A stretch of DNA of 64,000 bases from Flavihumibacter fluvii (lineage in GTDB: Bacteria; Bacteroidota; Bacteroidia; Chitinophagales; Chitinophagaceae), in contig NZ_CP092333.1 in assembly GCF_018595675.2 (NCBI RefSeq), positions 520,001 through 584,000 on the forward strand. The letters are read 5' to 3'. The notes below the pieces were generated by a model, which was given only the letters and a program-made list of their open reading frames with translations, was not told the origin of the DNA and did not search any database. Within the stretch, counting starts at the first letter, position 1, and each line of letters opens with the position of its first letter. Shown piece after piece: positions 19,841 to 27,796 of this stretch. The position numbers and the translations under genes are program-made.

Positions 19841-20179
19841 TTATTCATATCCACTTTTGATGATGGTTTGAATCATTTTAAAGCGGCCGTTAGGCTTCAC
19901 ATGGCTTGATGCATGTGCAGGTATAACGATGGACTGCCCGGTGTTCAGTAAATTAGATATACCGCTGATTACAATTTCAGCCTTGCCATCAATGATCTGG
20001 ACAAATGTGTCAAATGGGGTAGTCCTTTCTGTTAGCCCTTCGCCACTGTCAAATGATATGACACTGATGTTTCCGGTTGATTTCTTCAGGATAGTTTTAA
20101 TGACCACGGAGTTAGGAATATATTCGATGATTTCTACAGTAATGTGCGCCTTGGACTTTTCGATCTCTGGGGATACCAT
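19841..20179 (-). CDS. Cupin domain protein
   Basis: 112 residues, a single RmlC-like cupin barrel. DTFVQIIDGKAEIVISG and GQSIVIPAHASSHVKPNG correspond to the two cupin motifs; only the PxxxSHxV-type His residues of motif 2 are clear, and motif 1 lacks the usual HxH pair, so metal binding is doubtful. Short stand-alone cupins of this type are common near stress or redox genes. A CACCTTTG box lies upstream. Function not assignable. Confidence 0.8.
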   Translation of the reverse strand: MVSPEIEKSKAHITVEIIEYIPNSVVIKTILKKSTGNISVISFDSGEGLTERTTPFDTFVQIIDGKAEIVISGISNLLNTGQSIVIPAHASSHVKPNGRFKMIQTIIKSGYE

Positions 20180-20276
20180 AATATTTCATTAAGTGCAAAG
20201 GTGACTTAAATCGAAATGTATTTTGTTATATAATTCATCTTTATTGTTACATCATTCACACATTTTGGACAGGTAA

Positions 20277-20831
20277 TTATTTTTTATCGATCAATGCCTG
20301 GAGCCTGGCATTGATTTCCTTAAGTTGTATGAATTGCTTTTCCTGCGTTTCAAAAAGTGTTTTAATCTGTTCCTCCAGTAACACATCCACTTTCTGGTTG
20401 AGGCTCCTGATCTGCATTTCAGCTTTCAGGTTGATCATATAATCATTTTCGCTCCTCTTGCGATCCTTTTCTTCCTGCCTGTTCTGGCTCATCATAATAA
20501 CGGGAGCCTGTAACGCAGCAATACAGGAAAGAACCAGGTTCATTAAAATGAATGGGTAGGGATCAAATTTGAACCGGCCGATGGCGAGCACATTAAAAAT
20601 TATCCAGACGGTTAGTATACAACCAAACAGTATTATGAATTTCCAGCTCCCGCCAAAGCGAGCCACCTTGTCGGAAATTTTTTGCCCTTCAGTGAGTATT
20701 TCTTCTGGCGGGTTAGATAGATTGCGGATGATCAACTCCTCTGCATCAATTGTTTGCTTTACAATCTGGTGCAGTTTATTGAGGTGTTCATTTTCGTCAG
20801 ACAATAACTGGTTAAGGTCATCTGATTTCAT
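20277..20831 (-). CDS. DUF1003 membrane protein
   Basis: 184 residues with two central membrane helices (about 62-85 and 92-115; SWKFIILFGCILTVWIIFN and PYPFILMNLVLSCIAALQAP), followed by QNRQEEKDR and a charged coiled-coil tail (about 130-184). This is the DUF1003 signature arrangement; the family is uncharacterised. It starts 11 nt after the AraC-type regulator gene and is probably co-transcribed with it. Confidence 0.88.
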   Translation of the reverse strand: MKSDDLNQLLSDENEHLNKLHQIVKQTIDAEELIIRNLSNPPEEILTEGQKISDKVARFGGSWKFIILFGCILTVWIIFNVLAIGRFKFDPYPFILMNLVLSCIAALQAPVIMMSQNRQEEKDRKRSENDYMINLKAEMQIRSLNQKVDVLLEEQIKTLFETQEKQFIQLKEINARLQALIDKK

Positions 20832-20842
20832 GCTAAATGGCT

Positions 20843-21403
20843 TTATAGATTTTCCAGTGTTGTCTGCCTTTTTAATTTGAGCTTTTTGAAATAGGAAGGA
20901 GTTAAGCCGGTTATTTTTTTGAATTGGTTGGAAAGATGGGCAACACTGCTGTAATTTAATTTATAGGAAATCTCTGTCATATTAAGTTCGTCATACAGTA
21001 ATAATTCCTTTACTTTTTCGATCTTGTGGACGATAATAAATTGCTCAATATTAGTGCCGGTGGTTTCTGAGAAAAGATTCGCCAGGTAAGTGTAATCATG
21101 CCCTAATTTGTCACTGATGTAAATTGAGTTTTTTATTTTTGGAAGCTCATCTGAATAGTGTACCATTTCAATGATCACTTTCTTTATTTTTTCGATCAGT
21201 ATGGCCTTCTTGTCATCCATCAATTCAAGTCCGGCTTTTAATAAAGCCGTCCTCAAAATGTCGCGTTGTGCTTTGGTGATATTGCTTTTTATCTCAACCT
21301 CGCCCAGGTCAATCGTTCCGTACAGCAGATCCAGTTTATCCAATTCCGCCTTAACCACCATTTTGCAACGGATGCTGACCATGTATTTTATGTAGAGCTT
21401 CAC
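20843..21403 (-). CDS. AraC-family transcriptional regulator
   Basis: 186 residues. The C-terminal about 100 residues are a double helix-turn-helix AraC/XylS DNA-binding domain (YTYLANLFSETTGTNIEQFI for the first unit, MTEISYKLNYSSVAHLSNQF for the second, ending KITGLTPSYFKK). The N-terminal 80 residues are a short domain without a cupin, a form frequent in Bacteroidota. Located upstream of DUF1003 in a two-gene operon, which it may regulate. Confidence 0.88.
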   Translation of the reverse strand: MKLYIKYMVSIRCKMVVKAELDKLDLLYGTIDLGEVEIKSNITKAQRDILRTALLKAGLELMDDKKAILIEKIKKVIIEMVHYSDELPKIKNSIYISDKLGHDYTYLANLFSETTGTNIEQFIIVHKIEKVKELLLYDELNMTEISYKLNYSSVAHLSNQFKKITGLTPSYFKKLKLKRQTTLENL

Positions 21404-21443
21404 GTCAATACAAGGTAAGCTCTTTACTCCAGTTAACTACGGG

Positions 21444-22460
21444 TTAGAATTTAGCCAGCCAACTGAACAATTCGGTGTAAACCATATCCCTTACAGGTTT
21501 AGGGGAAAGTACAAGGTCATGCATGCCGTTTTTGATAACTACTATGGTTTTTCGGCCTTTTATTTTTGCCCCGATTTCCGAGATATCCTTCACATCCAGT
21601 ACAGCATCGCCTGTGAACATACGATCTGTCCAGGTTGTTGTACGGACGGTATTGTCTGAATACATTAATAATATCGGCTGGGTAATTTTAGGACCCTTTT
21701 TGATGTTCTGCTGTGCAGTATAGATGGCATTCAGCCAGCCATAATTTGTTGCCTCGGAAATAAAAGGTTTCCATTCCAGGCTGTAATTCCATTCTCCCCT
21801 GGCTGATTTATGCAAACTTTCACCATATAATGTTGATGTACCACGTTTGTTTAATGAATCCGGTGTGGTTTGGCCCTGTTTTGCCAGTTTCGGAATAGGT
21901 GTTTGTTCTGTTGGTATTGGTGCATTAAAATCAAAGAAAGGGCTATTTAGAAAAAGCGCGTGAAAGAGTTTGCTATTTCGGTGTTGCTGGGCGTAATACG
22001 TAACGATCAATCCGCCGGTTGAATGCCCACTTAAGATGGTCTTAACAGACCCTTCCTGTTGAATGATTTTTAATGCGGTATCAATGTCTGCAAAATATTC
22101 CCGCAGGTCGCGGACATTATTCATCTTATGGTTGGGTAATATAGATCGTCCATATTTCCTCAGGTCCAGGGCATAAAAATTAATTCCGTGACTGGTATAC
22201 TCATCAGCCATTTCTTCCTGGAAAAAATAATCATTGAAACCGTGAATATACAATACTGCTTTGGTGCTCTTTTTATTGGCTAGTTTTCGCACAAGGGTGC
22301 AGGTGATATTGCCTTCGTAATCATCGGGCTGGTGGATTGTAGCCTTCTTGAAATCTCCTCCAAGGATATCATTGCTGTAGGTGATTTGAGCTGTTGAATA
22401 CTGCACCAGGCAGATAAGGAACAGGATGAAGCCGGCAGTTTTTTGGTTATTTGTTTTCAT
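21444..22460 (-). CDS. Exported alpha/beta hydrolase (serine aminopeptidase S33/lysophospholipase-like)
   Basis: 338 residues with a signal peptide (KTAGFILFLICLVQYSTAQ). The hydrolase core has VLYIHGFNDYF (oxyanion region), LSGHSTGGL (nucleophile Ser in GHSTG) and a C-terminal His in KNGMHDLVLS, consistent with the S33/monoacylglycerol-lipase-like group. Substrate unknown; expected in the periplasm. A TTG at 22487 opens a longer frame but overlaps a CACTTTG promoter box, so the ATG at 22460 is used. Divergent from the glycerate operon. Confidence 0.87.
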   Translation of the reverse strand: MKTNNQKTAGFILFLICLVQYSTAQITYSNDILGGDFKKATIHQPDDYEGNITCTLVRKLANKKSTKAVLYIHGFNDYFFQEEMADEYTSHGINFYALDLRKYGRSILPNHKMNNVRDLREYFADIDTALKIIQQEGSVKTILSGHSTGGLIVTYYAQQHRNSKLFHALFLNSPFFDFNAPIPTEQTPIPKLAKQGQTTPDSLNKRGTSTLYGESLHKSARGEWNYSLEWKPFISEATNYGWLNAIYTAQQNIKKGPKITQPILLMYSDNTVRTTTWTDRMFTGDAVLDVKDISEIGAKIKGRKTIVVIKNGMHDLVLSPKPVRDMVYTELFSWLAKF

Positions 22461-22572
22461 TATTTGACCTTGTTTTACTGGTGTCAAAGTGCAGTAAAGT
22501 AGCCATTGTTTGAATTAAACCATGAGCTGATTTCAGCGATCAGGCTAATTGTGCGTAAGTCGACAGTGACTG

Positions 22573-22601
22573 TTGAAAACGATTTGTTTCCGGTACATTT
22601 G
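22573..22601 (+). promoter_or_regulatory. Promoter of the glycerate operon
   Basis: TTG at 22573-22575, an 18-nt spacer, then TACATTTG at 22594-22601, a full match to the Bacteroidota promoter. It places the transcription start near 22608 and supports the ATG at 22623. Confidence 0.6.
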
Positions 22602-22622
22602 TTGATAGTCAATTTACCTTAC

Positions 22623-23927
22623 ATGACCAACAGGGAAAAGGCGATTCAAATTTTCAATTCAGCCGTAGCTGCAGTTCAGCCGGAGCGTTTAATTCCGGAC
22701 CACCTGAAGGTTTCAGGTAATACGCTGCAGGTTTTTGACCAGCAATTGGACCTGGCCCGGGTTGACGGTGTTTATGTTATTGGTGCCGGGAAAGCCAGTG
22801 CAGCTATGGCGCAATCGGTTGAAAGGATTTTAGGTGGATATCTCACTGGTGGGATTGTGGTGACCAAGTATGACCATTGCCTGCCCTTGCAGACCATAGT
22901 ATGCAGGGAGGCCGGCCATCCGGTACCGGATGAGCAAGCAGTGGCTGCAACTGCAGAAATGATCAGCCTTATCCAGCACGCCGGTGAAAATGCCGTTATC
23001 ATTTGCCTTATCAGTGGCGGCGCTTCGTCCCTATGGATAGACCTGCCAAATGGGATATCCCTGAATGATATACAGTACCTGTTCCAGTTGCTGCTGAAAT
23101 CCGGTGCAACTATTGATGAAGTGAATACGGTGCGAAAACATTTATCCACCATAAAAGGCGGACAACTCTTAAGGTTTGCACCTGGTGCCAAATGGTTTTC
23201 CCTGGTCATTTCCGATGTGCCGGGCGATGATGTATCGGTTATTGCCAGTGGCCCCACCGCGCCAGATGATAGTAGCTTTTTTGATGTTAACAACATCCTG
23301 TTGAAGTATAAATTAAAGGATAAATTGCCCGAGGCGGTCAGTATGCACCTGGAAAATGGCCTTCATGGAATTATAGCCGATACACCTAAGTCCGATGACC
23401 CGATCTTTAAGCAAGTCCGGCAAAAAATCATTGGCAATAATAAAATTGCTCTTGATGCAGCTGCAGCAAAGGCGCGTGAATTGGGCTGTGTTAATATTCA
23501 TATCAACACAAAACTTTCCGGTGATGCTGCAGTTATTGGTCAGGAAATGGTCAGGGAAATTGAGGAATATACCGGTGGTTTGCCGGTCTGTTTTTTAGCA
23601 GGCGGTGAAACGACCGTGGAAGTTAGTGGCAACGGTAAGGGGGGGCGCAACCAGCACCTCGTGCTGAGTGCATTGTGTGTTTCAGGAGGCATACGCAATT
23701 TTACCCTGCTGGCTGCAGGTACAGATGGAACTGATGGTCCAACGGATGCGGCCGGTGCGATCATTGACAATACATTGTTATCAACCATTAATGACCGTCA
23801 GTTGAACCCCGAAATTTATCTCCGGAACCATGATGCCTACCATTTTTTTGAACAGGTGGGTGCCTTGTTTAAGACCGGGGCTACCCAGACAAATGTGATG
23901 GACCTGGTTATTGGCATCATCAATTGA
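22623..23927 (+). CDS. Glycerate kinase, type II (DUF4147/MOFRL)
   Basis: 434 residues. Phosphorylates D-glycerate with ATP, giving 2-phosphoglycerate in this family. N-terminal DUF4147 domain with VIGAGKASAAMA, CLISGGASSLW and GPTAPDD; C-terminal MOFRL domain with LAGGETTVEVSGNGKGGRNQ and DGTDGPTDAAGA. The longest frame adds 39 residues before MTNREKAIQIF, but these overlap the predicted promoter. The GntP-type permease starts 13 nt downstream, giving an uptake-plus-kinase operon for glycerate. Confidence 0.92.
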   Translation: MTNREKAIQIFNSAVAAVQPERLIPDHLKVSGNTLQVFDQQLDLARVDGVYVIGAGKASAAMAQSVERILGGYLTGGIVVTKYDHCLPLQTIVCREAGHPVPDEQAVAATAEMISLIQHAGENAVIICLISGGASSLWIDLPNGISLNDIQYLFQLLLKSGATIDEVNTVRKHLSTIKGGQLLRFAPGAKWFSLVISDVPGDDVSVIASGPTAPDDSSFFDVNNILLKYKLKDKLPEAVSMHLENGLHGIIADTPKSDDPIFKQVRQKIIGNNKIALDAAAAKARELGCVNIHINTKLSGDAAVIGQEMVREIEEYTGGLPVCFLAGGETTVEVSGNGKGGRNQHLVLSALCVSGGIRNFTLLAAGTDGTDGPTDAAGAIIDNTLLSTINDRQLNPEIYLRNHDAYHFFEQVGALFKTGATQTNVMDLVIGIIN

Positions 23928-23940
23928 CCGATATTTAAAT

Positions 23941-25284
23941 ATGGTTACCGGACTACCACTTATTATCATTATTTCCAGCGCCATTGCTTTTATTGTGGTG
24001 GCCTGCTCCAGATTTAAATGGCATCCTTTCCTGGCATTACTGGTGGCCGCATTGGCAACCGGACTGATTGTTGGGTTACCCATTAAAGATATTGCCAAAA
24101 CAGCCAATGAAGGTTTTGGAAGTATGATGACCCATATCGGGTTGGTGGTAGTATTGGGTACACTCATCGGAACGGTATTGGAGAAAACCGGCGCCACATT
24201 GCGCATTGCGGATGCCATCATCCGCTTTTTCGGCAAAGACAAACCCATATTTGCCATTACAGTGATTGGAGCAGTTGTGGGGATCCCGATTTTTTGTGAC
24301 AGTGGATTTATCATTTTACAAGGACTGACCAAACCTTTAAGCCGGGAAAGCAAACAGTCCTACACGGCCATTGTAAGTGGACTGGCAGGTGGTTTATATA
24401 TTACACATTCCTTATTGCCACCACATCCCGGCGCATTAGCTGGTGCAGCCAACCTGGGTCTTGGCCAGCATTTAGGGGTGGTTATCCTGACTGGCCTTTT
24501 GATAAGCCTGCCCACTACCATCATTTGCTGGTTTTTTGCGGCAAAGTTTTTACGCATACCCACACAATTTGACCAGGAGGATGATATTCGCCCGGAGGAA
24601 ATAAAAGGCCTGCCAGCTTTATGGAAATGTATACTGCCGGTGATTTTCCCATTGTTATTTATTGCTGCAGGATCTATGGCTGATTTAATTGACCTGCCTG
24701 AACACCTTAGAAATTTCCTGCATTTTTTGGGCAGTCCGGTTATTGCGCTATTGACGGGCTTATTGTTTTCTTTATTATTGGTCCCAAAAAATAAATCCAC
24801 CATTTTTAAAGCCTGGATGACGGAGGCTGTTTCCCATGCAGGTCCCATATTGATATTGGTAGGCGCGGGCGGTGTCTTTGGTGCTATCCTGAAAAGTACG
24901 CCATTGGCGGCAATGGTAGGAAATTGGGTCAAATCGGGCAGCTTTTCGCCATTCGCATTTTTGTTGATCGCCTATGCGATCGGTTGTTTATTAAAGACTG
25001 CCCAGGGATCCACCACATCAGCCATCATTATTGCCACGTCCATTTTGGCGCCCATTGCGGCAATAGCAGGATTCAAGGAACCACTGCAACTGTCCTTGTT
25101 GCTAAGTGCAACAGCTGCAGGCGCTATGATGGTGAGCCATACCAATGATGCTTATTTTTGGGTGATTTCCCAATTCTCTGAACTCACAATGGCCCAGACC
25201 TATCGTAGTTTTTCAATATTAAGTACGGTGCTGAGTTTATCTAGCTTGTTATTTATTATGATAGTTGCGGCGGTCTTGCTTTAA
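23941..25284 (+). CDS. GntP-family permease (gluconate/glycerate:H+ symporter)
   Basis: 447 residues, about 12-14 hydrophobic segments. GntP features include PLIIIISSAIAFIVVA, HPFLALLVAALATG, the ICDSG-like IFCDSGFIIL, LLPPHPGALA and KTAQGSTTSA near the C-terminus. Inner-membrane proton symporter for an aldonate; the adjacent glycerate kinase points to glycerate as substrate (inference). The ATG at 23941 was chosen over a TTG at 23911 that overlaps the kinase gene. Its end lies 5 nt from the convergent end of the sulfur operon. Confidence 0.9.
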   Translation: MVTGLPLIIIISSAIAFIVVACSRFKWHPFLALLVAALATGLIVGLPIKDIAKTANEGFGSMMTHIGLVVVLGTLIGTVLEKTGATLRIADAIIRFFGKDKPIFAITVIGAVVGIPIFCDSGFIILQGLTKPLSRESKQSYTAIVSGLAGGLYITHSLLPPHPGALAGAANLGLGQHLGVVILTGLLISLPTTIICWFFAAKFLRIPTQFDQEDDIRPEEIKGLPALWKCILPVIFPLLFIAAGSMADLIDLPEHLRNFLHFLGSPVIALLTGLLFSLLLVPKNKSTIFKAWMTEAVSHAGPILILVGAGGVFGAILKSTPLAAMVGNWVKSGSFSPFAFLLIAYAIGCLLKTAQGSTTSAIIIATSILAPIAAIAGFKEPLQLSLLLSATAAGAMMVSHTNDAYFWVISQFSELTMAQTYRSFSILSTVLSLSSLLFIMIVAAVLL

Positions 25285-25289
25285 ATAGA

Positions 25290-25922
25290 TCATAAGAGAA
25301 CTTTCAGGATTTTGATTTCATTTCTGTATAGAATGATCTTCTGTTCATTTTCCAGTTGTTTGAGCAAACGCGAAACGACCACCCTGGAAGTAGCTAATTC
25401 ATCTGCTATAAGGCTGTGGGAGGCTTTGATAACACTGGATCCTGTCAGGCGTTGTTTTTCTTTCAGGTATGCAATGAGGCGCTCGTCAAGTTTATGAAAG
25501 GCGATGCTTTCAATTGATTTAAGCATTTCCAGGAACCGTTCATTGAAACTGCGCATGATATAAGATTTCCAACTTGGGTATTTACACAACCATTCGTCCA
25601 GTTTAATATGCGGGATGGCGATCAGTTCCACCTCATCTTCAGCGACAGCTTTTACCTCGCTTTTTTTTGCTTCCATACAACAACTGTAAGCCATAGAACA
25701 GCTTTCGTTATTGGAGAGGTAATATAGCAGGATCTCATTGCCGGCATCATCCTTACGGTATACTTTAATAGTGCCTTTGACCACCAGGGGCATCATCCGG
25801 ATGTATTTTCCATAGTCCATGATAATATCCCCTTCCCGGTAATTTTTTATGATCCCAAACTGGTGTATTTCCTTCACCAGGGCTGGCTCAAAAGTGTTGT
25901 CCAGGGTTGCTTGGTTGTTCAT
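25290..25922 (-). CDS. Crp/Fnr-family regulator with a three-cysteine cluster; last gene of the sulfur operon
   Basis: 210 residues: N-terminal cyclic-nucleotide-binding-type beta roll (about 15-125), dimer helix (125-150) and a C-terminal winged helix with SLIADELATSRVVVSRLL as recognition unit. The tip of the beta roll carries Cys75, Cys81 and Cys82 (ESCSMAYSCCME); there is no N-terminal Fnr-type Fe-S Cys set. Related Cys-bearing regulators occur in Bacteroidota; sensing of persulfide or redox state is my inference. It begins 3 nt after the porin gene, so it is transcribed with the sulfide/thiosulfate genes and is the natural candidate for binding the GTAAC-N4-GTTAC sites at 33830, 36021 and 36914. 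Confidence 0.88.
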   Translation of the reverse strand: MNNQATLDNTFEPALVKEIHQFGIIKNYREGDIIMDYGKYIRMMPLVVKGTIKVYRKDDAGNEILLYYLSNNESCSMAYSCCMEAKKSEVKAVAEDEVELIAIPHIKLDEWLCKYPSWKSYIMRSFNERFLEMLKSIESIAFHKLDERLIAYLKEKQRLTGSSVIKASHSLIADELATSRVVVSRLLKQLENEQKIILYRNEIKILKVLL

Positions 25923-25925
25923 TGT

Positions 25926-27368
25926 TTAAAAGTGAAAGTTCAATACCAGGTTATATTGCATCATATCTACTTTGTTGAACTCGTATTTTTTGTTGTTGTA
26001 GGTTTCACCTTTATTCAATTTGCCTACGACAAGTAATTGGGCTTCCAGGCCTTTCATAATGCCTTTAAAGGGATATCGGAAATCTGCATTAAACTGTGTA
26101 TAGGATGGCATGCCATATTTATTCAGTCGAGTATCCTTAACATCAGGTAATTGATAATAACCAAGAGCAAGGGATGCCTTGATCTCCGTTTTCGGGAAGG
26201 AATAATTTAGCCTTCCCATGATCGCGTCAGCGTTTCCGAAACCTTCATTCCGTTCCCTTGGCAGAAAAGTAAAGAATGGCTCGCGGCCCCATTCCCTGGG
26301 CATCAGGTAGCGGCTATCAGAAGTGATTCGGTTGTAATTAACGCTGGTTTCCCAACGCCGGTTTTTCCAGCCGGCCTTAAATCCAAATGCGTATGATTTT
26401 TGGCCTTTTTCAAAATAGGTTTTTGCCGGATCGGCATTTCCCCCATCATTGATGGCATCCTGCCGTATTCCCTGGACCGCTGCAAAAACCTGTTCGTTTT
26501 GCCGGATAGGAAGTTGCAGGTCTGCCTGTACCATCGCCGTGTTGAAAATATTATCTACCCAAACATCCCAACCATGGAGTTTGACTTTTTTCCCCAGGTC
26601 CGCATGCGCGCCAAGCATTAATACCGCTTTACTGTTCAAATTGGAAAGATATTCAGATTTGCCACCTTCAACATTAACGCCTGACGGGTAAATGCCAATT
26701 GATTCTCCTATGCCGTACCATTTTGTAGTTCCCCTTGGGGAAATGGCATAAAGCCAACCCCCTTCTATCTTCGTCTTTTTGATTTCATTCATTTCAAACC
26801 AGATTCCTTCCACACCGGTAGGGCGCATCCTGCCATCCTGCAAATTGATGAACGGTGTATTAATCAACTGCCTGCCAAAAATGACACTGGATTTTTTATA
26901 ATTGTACTTAAGATAAAATTCCTCCAGGCGGTCAATATCTTTTTTATTATATGGATCTTCAACATCAAACAAGGCGATCTCATAACGATTAGACTGCCCT
27001 GTTGTGGTATCCGGTTTGCCAAGGTCTGAGGAGCCGATATTAAAAGTATAAAAACCACTCACAGCAAATTGAAATCCATGGAATTTTGCAGTTTCAAACC
27101 GTAATCCGCCGCCAGCTGCATTGGCATAATAGTCCGTAAGCCCTTTTTGGTTCTGGGTACTCATGAAAAAATACCGGAAATGTCCGTTTACGCGGCCCCT
27201 TTTAAACGCGGATAACAGGGAGGTACTATCAGTGTTATCAGTCTGTTTACCCTTATACATTTGTGGTTTTTCAGATAATTCCTGGTGTTGTGCATATGCT
27301 GATGATCCAATTAATACAGCAACTGCACTTGTACTGATCAGCCTTCTCACTTTTGCTAAAATTTTCAT
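25926..27368 (-). CDS. OprD-type outer-membrane porin
   Basis: 480 residues with a signal peptide (about 1-26, ending SSAYAQ) and a C-terminus in Phe (YNLVLNFHF), as in outer-membrane barrels. Alternating short amphipathic strands run throughout. Features of the OprD family are GHFRYFFMSTQNQKG, FGRQLINTPFINLQDGRM (channel constriction region) and KFHGFQFAVSGFYTFN. OprD porins admit small anionic nutrients; here, in a sulfur operon, the likely cargo is thiosulfate or another sulfur oxyanion (inference). 12 nt downstream of the DsrE gene. Confidence 0.82.
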   Translation of the reverse strand: MKILAKVRRLISTSAVAVLIGSSAYAQHQELSEKPQMYKGKQTDNTDSTSLLSAFKRGRVNGHFRYFFMSTQNQKGLTDYYANAAGGGLRFETAKFHGFQFAVSGFYTFNIGSSDLGKPDTTTGQSNRYEIALFDVEDPYNKKDIDRLEEFYLKYNYKKSSVIFGRQLINTPFINLQDGRMRPTGVEGIWFEMNEIKKTKIEGGWLYAISPRGTTKWYGIGESIGIYPSGVNVEGGKSEYLSNLNSKAVLMLGAHADLGKKVKLHGWDVWVDNIFNTAMVQADLQLPIRQNEQVFAAVQGIRQDAINDGGNADPAKTYFEKGQKSYAFGFKAGWKNRRWETSVNYNRITSDSRYLMPREWGREPFFTFLPRERNEGFGNADAIMGRLNYSFPKTEIKASLALGYYQLPDVKDTRLNKYGMPSYTQFNADFRYPFKGIMKGLEAQLLVVGKLNKGETYNNKKYEFNKVDMMQYNLVLNFHF

Positions 27369-27380
27369 GATCTATACCTG

Positions 27381-27785
27381 CTAAAATCCGGCTTTTATAT
27401 AGGCCCAGCCTTGTTCCTGTTTTGTGGCAATTTCAATAATGCCCCCTTTTACGGTTCCGGCATCGGTGAGTATCTGATCTTTTGTTACATTCCTTTCTTT
27501 CATCGAAAACTCACAAGCGACAAAAGCAACACCTTTTTCAGACATTTCATGAACCTTGGGTTGTACAATTGATTTTTCTTTCACCAGCATAGATAGGCCG
27601 GGTCCATGGCATACTACTTCAACCTTTGCATCCGGAGCAAGAATGAAAATATGCTCCAGTTGTTTGAGGACAGCCTTATGTACCAGGGTGTCGGCAGAAG
27701 TTACCTGGAAGACGATTTTGTGGGATTGGGCCTGGCTCATGAATGCCATGAACAATACCATGAGTAAAAGGCTGATTTTTTTCAT
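27381..27785 (-). CDS. Exported DsrE-family protein
   Basis: 134 residues: Sec signal peptide (1-19, MKKISLLLMVLFMAFMSQAQ) followed by a DsrE/DsrF-like domain. Cys91 (FVACEFSMKERNV) occupies the position of the sulfur-carrying Cys of DsrE-type proteins; a second Cys at 59 lies in the core. Classical DsrE and TusA-partner proteins are cytoplasmic sulfur carriers, so an exported version suggests persulfide handling in the periplasm alongside the SoxB-like and TsdA-like proteins. 11 nt downstream of the SoxB-like gene. Confidence 0.85.
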   Translation of the reverse strand: MKKISLLLMVLFMAFMSQAQSHKIVFQVTSADTLVHKAVLKQLEHIFILAPDAKVEVVCHGPGLSMLVKEKSIVQPKVHEMSEKGVAFVACEFSMKERNVTKDQILTDAGTVKGGIIEIATKQEQGWAYIKAGF

Positions 27786-27796
27786 TATTGTTTTGT

